DNA of 64,000 nucleotides, taken from the NCBI GenBank assembly GCA_046351325.1, contig JAXLYR010000005.1, forward strand, positions 1 through 64,000. Direction: 5' to 3'. This DNA is from Xiheicaenibacterium sp046351325 (lineage in GTDB: Bacteria > Myxococcota_A > Polyangia > Polyangiales > Polyangiaceae). The translations under genes were made by a program, and so were the position numbers. Of the stretch, positions 34,731 through 43,680 are shown one piece after another (position 1 is the stretch's first letter; the number at the start of each line of letters is the position of its first letter). The notes under the pieces are model-generated. The model was not told where the DNA came from. It was given only the letters and a program-made list of their open reading frames with translations, and made no database searches.

Positions 34731-36665
34731 TCAACGCCGCAGCTGGCGAGCGTCGGTGTCGGCGGCGAGCGTCGCGGTCGTCTTGCGACCCAGCGCGCTC
34801 AACGCGATGAGCCCGAGGAACGGCGGGACATAAAAGACCTCGAGCCAATTGCCGAATCGCTGAGCCCCGAAAGCGCAGACGACGGCGCCCGCCGACACCC
34901 AGAAGAAGTCCCGCCGAAACGCGACGCCGAGCGTGGCCGTCGCTGTCGCGATGAGCAGGAGCTCGAACGTCATCATCTGGTTGATGTTGGTTTGATAGAT
35001 ATAGGCAATAGCGCGCAGCACGGTGGACGCGCCGAAGACCACATAAACGATGGCGAGGAAGCGGCGGTTCACGGCGCTCTTGCCGAGATCGGCGCGCAGC
35101 CAATAGGCAATAGGGCTGAGCACCAGAGCCAATACGGCGGGCAAGACGATCGTGTGAGGGACGGGCGCGTTCGTCCCGTGGAGGCGCGAGTGGCGCATCC
35201 CGAAGGTTATGGCCGTACCCAAGACACCCAACACGATGATGAAGGCCGTGCGCTTGCGCTGCGCCACGGTGGGGTCGAGATCGCGCCGGAGCGCTCGCGC
35301 CGCTGCGCGCTCGGCCTCCTCGTCGGCGAGCTCGCGCTCGAGCTTCGCGAGGCGTGCGCGCAGCTCGTCGCTCGGCGCGGACATCTCCTTGAGCACGGTG
35401 CGGGCAGCACTCGGGTGACGCTCGTCGATCTCGAGCTCGACGAGCTCGGCGAGGGCGCGCTCGCGCTCTGCCTTCGCGACTGGGTTGTTCGACCACTCGC
35501 GCAGGGCCTCGTTGAACCCGTATCGCGCCTCGACGAGCAGACTGCGGATTTGGGCGTTCCGCTCCTCGGCGGAGCCGGCTGTGGCGGCGCGTAGCTCGAG
35601 CGCGCGACTCAGCGATTGCGCCGCGCTGTCGGCGAGCCCCAGCGAGGCGCGATGACGCAGGAACTCGTCGAGTCCGTCGCGGAACTCGAGCGCGCTCGCG
35701 GGGCGATCCTCGGGGTCGCGCGACGTCGCGCGGTTCGCGAGCTCGGCGAGGGTCGCCGGGATGCTGGCGTCATAGGAATAGGGCCGAGACTCCGCGGCGC
35801 TCGCCAAGACCTCTTGGATCGTGGCGCCCGCGTGCCGCGGTTTGTGGACGAGGGCGTAGTGGAGCGTCGCCCCTAGGAGGTATACGTCGGTGCGCGCGTC
35901 GATGGTGCTGCCACGGGCGACCGCCATCTCGGGCGCCATGAAGGAGGGAGTCCCGATTGGGGACTTCAACTTGGCACTTTCCTGGCCGCCGAGGTCGAGC
36001 GCTATGCCCCAATCCGCGACGTAGACCTCGCCGAACGGACCGACGAGGACGTTCGCTGGCTTGATGTCCCTGTGAAGGATGCCGCGGCTGTGAGCGAACG
36101 CGATCGCGCTCGTCACCTGCTCGAGGATTTGCAGGTTCGCGAGCAGTCGGTCCTCACCCTCCGGCGCGAGCCGCTCCCAGAGCGGGTGATCGGGTTCATC
36201 GAGCAAGCTCTGCCAGCTCGTCCCCTCGATCCGCTTCATCACCATGAGAGGCTTGCCGTGCGCGTCCGCACCGAGCGCGTGCACCGGCACGATGCTCGGG
36301 TGTTCGAGCGAGCCCATCAGCTGAGCCTCGCGCAGGAGCGCCGCGACCTCACGCGGGTGCTCGACGCGGATCGTCTTCAGCGCGACCTCGCGCTTGAGAG
36401 ATCGCTGCGCGGCGACGTAGACGATCCCCATCCCGCCCTCACCGAGCACCGAGCGGATCTCGAGGTCGGACGCGGTGTCTACAGGGCCCGAGCGATCGCT
36501 CTCGCTCGGGACTGCCGGAGTCGTCGCGGAGGGCTGAGTCCGTGGGAGCTCACCCGTGGCGGCCTCGACGACGCGGATCGTCGCGCCAGGGTCATTCGGG
36601 TCTTCGGCCGCCGCGAGATACGCCGCAGTCGCAGTCTCGGCTTCGTGAGCGGCGGGCGCGTCCAT
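34731..36665 (-). CDS. Membrane-anchored Ser/Thr protein kinase
   Basis: 644 aa. The N-terminal kinase domain has GEGGMG (~76), VALKTI (Lys ~95), HRDIKPANV (~195) and GTPSFMAPE. The DFG motif reads ADWG (~217), as in several bacterial kinases. A charged helical stretch (~390-460) follows, then about six transmembrane helices (from ~470, TAFIIVLGVLGTAITFG). The start overlaps the stop of the DUF2169-like gene (TGATG), and the pair is divergent from vgrG. That context suggests post-translational control of this T6SS cluster, as PpkA does elsewhere. The target is unknown. Confidence 0.87.
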   Translation of the reverse strand: MDAPAAHEAETATAAYLAAAEDPNDPGATIRVVEAATGELPRTQPSATTPAVPSESDRSGPVDTASDLEIRSVLGEGGMGIVYVAAQRSLKREVALKTIRVEHPREVAALLREAQLMGSLEHPSIVPVHALGADAHGKPLMVMKRIEGTSWQSLLDEPDHPLWERLAPEGEDRLLANLQILEQVTSAIAFAHSRGILHRDIKPANVLVGPFGEVYVADWGIALDLGGQESAKLKSPIGTPSFMAPEMAVARGSTIDARTDVYLLGATLHYALVHKPRHAGATIQEVLASAAESRPYSYDASIPATLAELANRATSRDPEDRPASALEFRDGLDEFLRHRASLGLADSAAQSLSRALELRAATAGSAEERNAQIRSLLVEARYGFNEALREWSNNPVAKAERERALAELVELEIDERHPSAARTVLKEMSAPSDELRARLAKLERELADEEAERAAARALRRDLDPTVAQRKRTAFIIVLGVLGTAITFGMRHSRLHGTNAPVPHTIVLPAVLALVLSPIAYWLRADLGKSAVNRRFLAIVYVVFGASTVLRAIAYIYQTNINQMMTFELLLIATATATLGVAFRRDFFWVSAGAVVCAFGAQRFGNWLEVFYVPPFLGLIALSALGRKTTATLAADTDARQLRR

Positions 36666-37915
36666 CAGCGCTTGGGCCGACGGTAGAGCTGCGCGTTCAG
36701 ATCCTTCTTTGCGACCTTGGGAGCGGCGGGGGACTCGACTGGCGGCGCCGGCTGCTCAGGCGGATCGGCGCGCCAAGGCGAGCCCGCTGATTTGGGTGTT
36801 GGAAAGAGGCCTGCGCTCTCCTTGGTGGGCTCGTCGTCGAAGCGAGGCGCGGTCGGCGCTTGGGGAGCGGGCTCCTCTTCCTCGTCTTCGGTGGGCAGCG
36901 TAGTCATGGCAATAGACGCAGGTTGGACGGCGCGCATCGGCTCGGAGGCCCACGGCGTCGCCGCGACCTGGGGTCGTGACGGCGAATTCTGAGGTGATCG
37001 CGGGACTGGGGAGAACGGGATCGCCGAGCCTCGCTCGTCGTCCGCGACATCGTCGGACATCATCGTCATCGAGGAGTTGCCTTGCACATCGTCGAGCGTG
37101 ATCGTCTGTAGGACGCCCGCGCCCGACGGCGAATTCGGAGTTCGCGTCGAATTGGCAAGAGCCTGAAGCGCGCGCTCGTCGGGGCGCGCGAACACGTGCA
37201 CGCCGACCTCTCCGACGATCGCTCGCAGAGGGAGGCTGCCCCGATATAGGAGCGAGCATCGTCGATCCGCGAGCGTGACCAACACGCCGTCGATGCGCAT
37301 CGCGACCGGATCGCGAGCGCCACCACACGTGATGAAGGCCTCGATCGTGGGTGGGAAAAGGGGGAAACGGAGGACTGCGGCGTTCGGGACGAGACCGACG
37401 AGCACGAGCTCTTCGCCACCGCGAACCTCGTTCGTCCGCTGATCGACCGCGGCGCGTTGGAAGCGAGCGCCGTCGACTCCGTCGAGGGGTACGGCCTCGG
37501 CCTGGATGGTCTCTGGCGGGTAAGGCCACGCTGTCGTCGGACGCGGCCCGAGCTCCGCGAGCCACTCGTTCGCCGAGGTGTCGATGCTCTTGTCGATCAG
37601 CGTGACGGGGCCGCGCTCGAGGCGAAACCCGACGCGCGCGCGCGCCTGTCGATGTGGCGCGCGACCGACGATCAAGACCTCTGCGGCCGGGACGAACGGC
37701 GCGAGATCGCTCGTCGAGAGGAGCTCTGTCCCGCCACCGGCCCACCGGTCTTTGACGTAGATGGGCGGCGGCTCGACGAGCGACACCCGACCAGAGCCGG
37801 CGAACTCGAGACAAGCCTTGGCTATCACCGTGACGCGGAGCTTGCCGCCCGCGCGCCACTTGATGACGTCAGCGCTGACGGGCCCCTGAATCGATACGGA
37901 CGCGGCGTGGTTCAT
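36665..37915 (-). CDS. DUF2169-like protein, T6SS-associated
   Basis: 416 aa from the ATG at 37915 (MNHAASVSIQGPVSADVIKW). The N-terminal ~270 residues (VTVIAKACLEFAGSG, then ADVLIVG-like VPAAEVLIVGRAP and WPYPPE) resemble DUF2169, a domain of T6SS accessory proteins; recognition is moderate. The C-terminal ~130 residues are a Pro/Ser/Glu-rich tail with no fold. The gene is coupled to the kinase gene downstream and divergent from vgrG across 167 bp. It might be an adaptor phosphorylated by the kinase. The longer frame to 38089 would overlap vgrG. Confidence 0.6.
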   Translation of the reverse strand: MNHAASVSIQGPVSADVIKWRAGGKLRVTVIAKACLEFAGSGRVSLVEPPPIYVKDRWAGGGTELLSTSDLAPFVPAAEVLIVGRAPHRQARARVGFRLERGPVTLIDKSIDTSANEWLAELGPRPTTAWPYPPETIQAEAVPLDGVDGARFQRAAVDQRTNEVRGGEELVLVGLVPNAAVLRFPLFPPTIEAFITCGGARDPVAMRIDGVLVTLADRRCSLLYRGSLPLRAIVGEVGVHVFARPDERALQALANSTRTPNSPSGAGVLQTITLDDVQGNSSMTMMSDDVADDERGSAIPFSPVPRSPQNSPSRPQVAATPWASEPMRAVQPASIAMTTLPTEDEEEEPAPQAPTAPRFDDEPTKESAGLFPTPKSAGSPWRADPPEQPAPPVESPAAPKVAKKDLNAQLYRRPKR

Positions 37916-38082
37916 CGACGCTCTACCTTGGTGCTCGGAGAATATTGGATTTGGGGAATAACCCAACAGTCGACTCGACGGATTGAGCGATACCCAATAC
38001 CGACCGCCCTCGCCGGTGCATCTTATCAAGACGAGTGAAGACGCCCCTTGACGAATGAAGATCTGCGCGCTCTCTGTATAAG

Positions 38083-39573
38083 ATGGCAAGTACAGTCGCC
38101 GGCGCCGCGACCCCTCATTCCGCGCGGCTCGAGAGCGAAGAGATCGCCCTCGACGATCTCGTCATAGCGGAGTTCGACGGTGAGGAAGAAACCTCGCGAC
38201 CCTTCCGCTTTGACATCGTTCTTCGCCCTGTGGACCCTCGCAACCCGACGACGCACGATCCATCCGAGATGGTCGGCGCCGGGGTTTCGCTCGTGCTCTC
38301 CGACCGTGAAGGCCTGGAGATCCGGAGGATCCAAGGCGAGATTCGCCAAGCGAGAGTATCCGTCGACGGGTCCGCGCGAGCGGGCGGGGCAGGCAATCGA
38401 CCCTCTGCCCTTTATCGCCTCGAGGTCGTCCCCCGATTGAAGCGATTGGATCTCCTGAAGACGCAGGAGATCTTCATGAACATGTCGATACCCGAGATCA
38501 TCACCGACAAGATCGGCCGGATGGGTCTCGACTATTTGGTTCTGCGTCTCGCAGGCACCTATCCAAAGCGCGAGTTCGTAGTCCAATACAAGGAGTCCGA
38601 TCTCGCGTTCGTCATGCGCCTCGCCGAGCACGTCGGGCTGTCCTTCCACTTCGAGCAAGGGCAAGAGCACGAGCAACTCGTGATTACGGATCAGGTGTCT
38701 TCGACGCTCGACCTCCGCAATCAGCCCGCTCAATTCGGCCCGCGCGAGGACCGCGCCCACGTCCACGAGCTCAGCTTGCAGTGTCAGACCGCGCCCGCGG
38801 TCTTCGCCGTACAAGACTACAATTACCGGCATCCCCGGCTCGACCTCGGCGTCTATCACGAGCTCGAGAGCGGCTCGGGCGGTGTCATCGAATACGGCAC
38901 TCACCACAAGACCCCCGAGGAGGCCGAGCACCTCGCGCGCGTCCGAGCCGAGGAATCGCTCGCGGCACGTCGAGTCTTCGAGGGAGAGGGGATTACGGGG
39001 TTCTTCACGGCGGGCGCCCGAATCAAGGTCGAAGAGGCGCCGCTCGGCCCGGGCGAGATGCTGCTCACGCGGGTTCGCCATCACATGCGCACGACCGCCG
39101 GCGGCCTCGCCGAGGGTGAAGTCGGATACCAAAACAGCTTCAGCGCGGTGACTACCGAGCGCCCTTATCGCCCGGTGCGCGCGACGCCGAAGCCACGTAT
39201 CGACGGCGTGCTCACGGGTATCGTCCAAGCCGATCCGACTAGCCAGGGCCTCGAGGCGAAGCTCGACGACGAAGGCCGATATGTCGTCCAATTCCACTTC
39301 GACACGACCGATCGCGGTCAGACGAAGACCTCTAGACCGGTGAGGATGGCGCAGCCGTTCGCGGGCCCCAATCAGGGGATGCACTTCCCGCTGACGCCCG
39401 ACACGGAGGTGGTGATAGCGTTCGTGGATGGGGACCCCGATCGCCCAATCATCATCGGCGCAGTCCCCAACACGGTCACGCCTACGACGGTGACCGCCGC
39501 CGACGCCCATATGCACCGTGTCCAGTCGCGCCATGGGATCTTGGTCGAGTTCGGCCGTCTCGTCCGCAGCTGA
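38083..39573 (+). CDS. vgrG: VgrG/TssI spike protein, short form
   Basis: 496 aa. It carries the gp27-like hub (FRFDIVLRPVDP, YKESDLAFVMRLAEHVGLSFHFEQG) and the gp5 OB-fold (GRYVVQFHFD, then VRMAQPFAGPNQGMHFPL and EVVIAFVDGDPDRPIIIGAV). The protein stops right after the conserved HGILVEF stretch, where a longer VgrG would begin its beta-prism needle. Other reading frames do not continue the needle past the stop, so this is not a simple frameshift. It heads an operon whose later products could supply the needle and tip. No strong ribosome site is seen ahead of the ATG. Confidence 0.92.
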   Translation: MASTVAGAATPHSARLESEEIALDDLVIAEFDGEEETSRPFRFDIVLRPVDPRNPTTHDPSEMVGAGVSLVLSDREGLEIRRIQGEIRQARVSVDGSARAGGAGNRPSALYRLEVVPRLKRLDLLKTQEIFMNMSIPEIITDKIGRMGLDYLVLRLAGTYPKREFVVQYKESDLAFVMRLAEHVGLSFHFEQGQEHEQLVITDQVSSTLDLRNQPAQFGPREDRAHVHELSLQCQTAPAVFAVQDYNYRHPRLDLGVYHELESGSGGVIEYGTHHKTPEEAEHLARVRAEESLAARRVFEGEGITGFFTAGARIKVEEAPLGPGEMLLTRVRHHMRTTAGGLAEGEVGYQNSFSAVTTERPYRPVRATPKPRIDGVLTGIVQADPTSQGLEAKLDDEGRYVVQFHFDTTDRGQTKTSRPVRMAQPFAGPNQGMHFPLTPDTEVVIAFVDGDPDRPIIIGAVPNTVTPTTVTAADAHMHRVQSRHGILVEFGRLVRS

Positions 39574-39660
39574 GCGCGCCGCTCTCGAATTGGGTCTTCG
39601 TCACCGCTGACGCCAGCTCTCGATTCCACGGCTCGCGTCCATATTTGAGTCTTCGTAATC

Positions 39661-39669
39661 GGAGAAAGG
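39661..39669 (+). promoter_or_regulatory. Ribosome binding site for the 502-aa spike-like protein
   Basis: GGAGAAAGG lies about 9 bases ahead of the ATG at 39679, 88 bases after the vgrG stop. It shows that the second protein is translated independently instead of being the lost 3' part of vgrG. Confidence 0.55.
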
Positions 39670-39678
39670 TCGCGTCGT

Positions 39679-41187
39679 ATGCCGGACTCGCCCGCCCAGA
39701 TATATCGAATCAAGGTCCCCACGCCCGAAGCCGAGCTGGTCATGGGCGAGGGCGAGAGCGGCTTCGTGGGCATCATGGGGCGCGTCCCAAAGGGCGGTGT
39801 CTTCTTCGGAGCGGGCGGCTTCCCGTTCGGGATCCCCAGCGCGGACAGCAGCTATGAGGGCTTCAAGCGCGCGCAGACGACCCTCACTGTCGCCGTCGGC
39901 GCGCTGTCGACGGTCTCGTTGCTCATGCGCACCGCGTATATGGGGTCTCAGGCCTGCGGCTTCTCCGCGCTCATCAACGGCCTCGCGCTCGGGGCCGGGG
40001 CCGGGGCCGGCGCGGTCAACGCCATCATGTTCGGCGGCACGCCCCCAGCGGACGGCGCTATCGGCTTGTACGGTGACAGCACTGTAGCGATCGCGTCTCC
40101 GCTCACGGTGAGCGCCACCGGCGGCGTCGCGGCGTCGCTCAACGGGACTGTCTGCGCGACCGTCAACGGCCTATTGACCGCTACGGTCAACGGCATCACC
40201 GCGGGCGTCTTCGCTGCATATTCGGCGACCGTCTCCGCGTCGGAGTCCAACTTCATCGGCGACGGCCGCGTGGTCGTGGCTGCCCGCCAGGGGGTCACGT
40301 CGATCGAGGGCGCGAGCATCCGACTCGGTCACCCCTCGGTCGAGGCGCCCGGTATGGCCTATTCCGGATTTCGGACTGGCCATCAGGCGGCGACCAAGCG
40401 CGTCGACATCCACGCAGACGACGTCGTGGCGATCGAGGCGGGCGGGATGCCCGACATGGTGCAGGGCTCTACCAGCAAGATCATCGCAGGCATCGATCGC
40501 GTGCACATGCAGGCCGAGGGCGCGGCGGTCACCGTCGACGGGCGCGTCACGGCGCGAGCGGGGCGCAGCGTGCTCGCGCTAGCCCAGAATCGAATCAAGC
40601 TCTTCCTGGCCAAGAAGCCTATCCAGAGCTCCTATCACGCGGTGATGGTGCCCGCGGAGAACGCCTGGAATACGGCGCGCGCCGCGGCGGACACGGTCGA
40701 GCGAAACCTGAGCGAGTACACCTGGACGACGATGATCGGCGGGGTCGCGGGGCACCTCGCGGGGATCGGCGCCGGCATCGCAGCGATGAAGACGCAGTCG
40801 AACGGCGGGGCGAAGGCCGGGGTCCTCGGGGCGACTGCGGTGGCGGGCGCGGCTGCCGGCGCGCTGGGCACCTACGGCGTGCTGAAGCTCATCGAGAAGA
40901 AGCTCACGGACGAGGCGCAGAAGGCCGCGCGCGACGCCGCCGACAGCGCCTACAAAGCCGCTTATGCGACTGCCCAACAGGTGGTCGCGACCGACATCTC
41001 TCTCCAGAGCTCGATGCCAGTACCCAAGATCGACATCACCGACGAGTCGCTCGTCCTCTCGGTCGGCCTGTCGAAGATCAAGATCACCGCGACGGGGATA
41101 GAGATCCAATCGGGCCCGGGCTGCCCCGTGACGGTCAACGGCCAACAAGTCGGTAACCTGGTCCCCAGCGCGCTCGAGGTCTCCTGA
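39679..41187 (+). CDS. Spike-like / putative membrane-active T6SS effector protein
   Basis: 502 aa, not matched to a named family. Three parts are visible. Residues 1-100 are followed by Gly/Ala-rich hydrophobic stretches (LALGAGAGAGAVNAIM). The middle (~130-310) is repetitive and beta-rich (VAIASPLTVSATGGVAASLN, IHADDVVAIEAGG, VTVDGRVTARAGRS), like a beta-helix. Two further hydrophobic Gly/Ala segments (~352-370 and ~378-405) could insert in membranes. The end (DESLVLSVGLSKIKITATGI then CPVTVNGQQVG) resembles the tail of a VgrG needle. It follows vgrG and precedes the DUF2169 gene directly. A pore-forming cargo or a separately encoded spike segment are both possible. Confidence 0.6.
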   Translation: MPDSPAQIYRIKVPTPEAELVMGEGESGFVGIMGRVPKGGVFFGAGGFPFGIPSADSSYEGFKRAQTTLTVAVGALSTVSLLMRTAYMGSQACGFSALINGLALGAGAGAGAVNAIMFGGTPPADGAIGLYGDSTVAIASPLTVSATGGVAASLNGTVCATVNGLLTATVNGITAGVFAAYSATVSASESNFIGDGRVVVAARQGVTSIEGASIRLGHPSVEAPGMAYSGFRTGHQAATKRVDIHADDVVAIEAGGMPDMVQGSTSKIIAGIDRVHMQAEGAAVTVDGRVTARAGRSVLALAQNRIKLFLAKKPIQSSYHAVMVPAENAWNTARAAADTVERNLSEYTWTTMIGGVAGHLAGIGAGIAAMKTQSNGGAKAGVLGATAVAGAAAGALGTYGVLKLIEKKLTDEAQKAARDAADSAYKAAYATAQQVVATDISLQSSMPVPKIDITDESLVLSVGLSKIKITATGIEIQSGPGCPVTVNGQQVGNLVPSALEVS

Positions 41188-43680
41188 GTGCCGCCGCGCG
41201 CCATCCTGCGTTCGCCGCTTCGACTCGCGTTCTTCCCGACGAAGCGCGAGGCAACGACGACCTCGCTGGTCGTCATCGTCAAGGGAACCTTCCTACTCGA
41301 TTGTAACAAACCGGCCAAGCTGGCGCCCCCGGCCGAGCAGCGAATGCCCTGCGGGGACGGTCGTTACGACTCCGACGAGCTCGGGTCGACGCTCCGTTAT
41401 GCGACGGACTTCGTCCCGTTCAAGCCGCGAGCGGACGCGCTGCTCGTCGGGACCAGCAGGACGCGCTCGGACGAGCGGGGCCGCGGCCCACGCGCGGCGC
41501 GCGTGAGCTTCGGCGTCGCCGGCTCGTCGAAGACGCTGGTCGTCTGCGGTGAGCGCCATTGGGTCGATGGCCCTGGCGGTCTAGTCCCGAGTGAGCCTGG
41601 TCCACTTCGGCAGTTGCCGCTCCGCTACGAGCTCGCGTTCGGGGGACCGGGATATGCGGCCAACCCTCTCGGTAAAGGGTTTACGGGCGCCTCGGCGGAG
41701 CACGCGACGACGAAGGGGGAGCGCCACCAACTGCCCAATATCGAGCTCGCGGACATCCGTGTTCGGACCCCGCGCGACACACCCGATCCGGCCGGTTTCG
41801 GCCCGCTGGACGGGCGCTGGGCCGCGCGTCGCGCGCGCGCCGGGACTTACGACGAGCGGTGGCTCCGCGAGCGCTGGCCCTGGTATCCCGCCGACTTCGA
41901 CTTTGGGTATTTCAACGCGGCGCCGCGGGACCAGCAAATCCCCTATTTGAAGGGGGATGAAGCCCTCTATTTCGAGGGGCTGAACGCCGATATTCCGCGC
42001 TTCGACGCGCTCCTACCGGGGCTGCGTCCTCGCGCGTTCGCCAAACACCGCGAGGCCGACTCGACCGGACCCGTCGAGGAGATCCCGCTCTCGCTCGACA
42101 CGCTCTGGGTCGACGCCGACGCCCTCGTCCTCGTCCTCGTCTGGCGCGGCGCGATCGCCGTCTCCAGCGGGCCTTCGCGGTGGAGCTCGGTCGACGACAT
42201 CGAGGCCGTGATGCTCGCGCACGAGCCGCTCGCTGACCCTCCGCTACCGGCCGAGCGATACGAGGATGCGTCGTATTGGGAGACCCCGAAGGCTCGCGAG
42301 GAGGAGCTCGCCGACGAGGAGGAAGCAGCGGCCGCCAAGGAGGGTCGCGCCACGCCCGAGGTCGACGCCGCCGCGCGCGAGCGCGCTCAGCTCGAGGAAG
42401 CTCGGGAGCTCCTGCGCGCGTCGAACGCGTCGCCCGAGCTCATCGACAAGCTCTCGAAGATCAGCTCGCTCGATGCCTTCCTCCACGTCGTTCGCGCCGA
42501 GCAAGAGCGGTTCAAGCGATCGGCGCTCGCCGACGGCGTCGGTGAAGCCGCGTTCCTCGAGGGTGAAGAGGAGCTCCGCAATCGAGGCGGCGATCCAGCG
42601 ATCTTCCGCGCGAAGCCACCGAGCGAGACCGCGAGCGAACCGCTCGAGCGACTGAACCGCGAGGCCGTCAGCGCGAGGCTCGCGGCGAAGCAGAGCCTCG
42701 CGCGCACCGATCTCAGCGAGCTCGACCTGTCGCGGCTCGACTTCGCTGGCGCCAACCTCGAGGAGGCTCGCCTCACGCGAACGATCCTCCGCGAAGCTCG
42801 CCTCGCCGGGGCTGACCTCACCCGCGCGCTCCTCGACGCGGCCGATCTCACGAACGCCGAGCTCACCGACACGATCCTCGAGGGCGCAAACCTCGAGCGC
42901 GCGAAGTTGACCGGTGCCGATCTGTCGCGCGCCAACTGCGCGACGGCGCGATGCGTGGGCGCGAACTTCGAGGGCGCTTCACTCGAGCTCGCGGATCTCT
43001 CGCGCGCCGATCTCTCGCTCGCGAACCTCACGGGCGCGAAGCTCGGCGGCGCGCAGCTCGACGCGTGCTCGCTGCGCGAGGCCACCATGACCCAGGTGCT
43101 CGCGAGCCGCGCGAGCCTGCGCAAAGCCGATGCGACGCGCGCCGACCTCTCGGGCGCGACGTTGGATCGCGCGAACCTCTCGGGCGCGGTGCTCGATCAC
43201 ACGCGGCTCGACGGCGCGAACCTTCGCGAGGCTCTGCTCGCCGGCGTAGTCGGCGTCTCGACCTCGCTCGCGGCCGCGGATCTCACCGGGGTGCGCGCGA
43301 GCAACGCCGTCCTCGTCGCGGCGCACATGGATGGAGTGCAAGCCGACGAGTCTTCGTGGACCGGCGCGGACCTCAACCGCACGAGCCTCTCGCGCGCGAC
43401 GCTCGAGCGCGCCGACCTCTCGGAGGCCACGCTCGAACACACTGTGTTTCACCTCGCGGTGATGAAGGGCGCGGACCTCTCGCGCGCGAAGCTCGCGAAC
43501 GCGCGACTCACGAAGGTGAACCTGTTCGAGGGCGTGCTCGAGGCCGCCGACCTCACGAGCGCCGACTGCCGCGGCAGCAATTTCTTCGGCAGCGAGCTCA
43601 CCGACGTGCGCCACGAGCGCGCGCGCTTCGAGCGCAGCAATTTGAAGCGAACCAAGCTCGAGGGGAAGGTCGACACGTGA
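41188..43680 (+). CDS. DUF2169 / pentapeptide-repeat fusion protein, T6SS accessory
   Basis: 830 aa from a GTG immediately after the previous stop. Residues 1-~330 are DUF2169 (LVVIVKGTFLLDCN, LRYATDFVPFKPRADALLVG, ELAFGGPGYAANPLGKGF), a domain encoded beside VgrG, DUF3540 and DUF4150 in T6SS clusters. A charged helical linker (~375-510) leads to pentapeptide repeats (~515-825, A[DN]LxxA pattern, e.g. GADLTRALLDAADLTNAEL), which fold as a right-handed quadrilateral helix. Likely an adaptor that loads or chaperones cargo; unproven. GTGA overlap with the next gene. Confidence 0.88.
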   Translation: MPPRAILRSPLRLAFFPTKREATTTSLVVIVKGTFLLDCNKPAKLAPPAEQRMPCGDGRYDSDELGSTLRYATDFVPFKPRADALLVGTSRTRSDERGRGPRAARVSFGVAGSSKTLVVCGERHWVDGPGGLVPSEPGPLRQLPLRYELAFGGPGYAANPLGKGFTGASAEHATTKGERHQLPNIELADIRVRTPRDTPDPAGFGPLDGRWAARRARAGTYDERWLRERWPWYPADFDFGYFNAAPRDQQIPYLKGDEALYFEGLNADIPRFDALLPGLRPRAFAKHREADSTGPVEEIPLSLDTLWVDADALVLVLVWRGAIAVSSGPSRWSSVDDIEAVMLAHEPLADPPLPAERYEDASYWETPKAREEELADEEEAAAAKEGRATPEVDAAARERAQLEEARELLRASNASPELIDKLSKISSLDAFLHVVRAEQERFKRSALADGVGEAAFLEGEEELRNRGGDPAIFRAKPPSETASEPLERLNREAVSARLAAKQSLARTDLSELDLSRLDFAGANLEEARLTRTILREARLAGADLTRALLDAADLTNAELTDTILEGANLERAKLTGADLSRANCATARCVGANFEGASLELADLSRADLSLANLTGAKLGGAQLDACSLREATMTQVLASRASLRKADATRADLSGATLDRANLSGAVLDHTRLDGANLREALLAGVVGVSTSLAAADLTGVRASNAVLVAAHMDGVQADESSWTGADLNRTSLSRATLERADLSEATLEHTVFHLAVMKGADLSRAKLANARLTKVNLFEGVLEAADLTSADCRGSNFFGSELTDVRHERARFERSNLKRTKLEGKVDT

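Noticed and set aside
38045..38085. TTGACG ... TATAAG promoter-like pair before vgrG
   Set aside because: The spacer is 23 bp and the -10 element touches the ATG, so it would not fit a normal promoter.
38083..39678. vgrG and the 502-aa gene as one frameshifted gene
   Set aside because: No reading frame carries needle-like sequence across the 105-bp gap, and the second gene has its own ribosome binding site.
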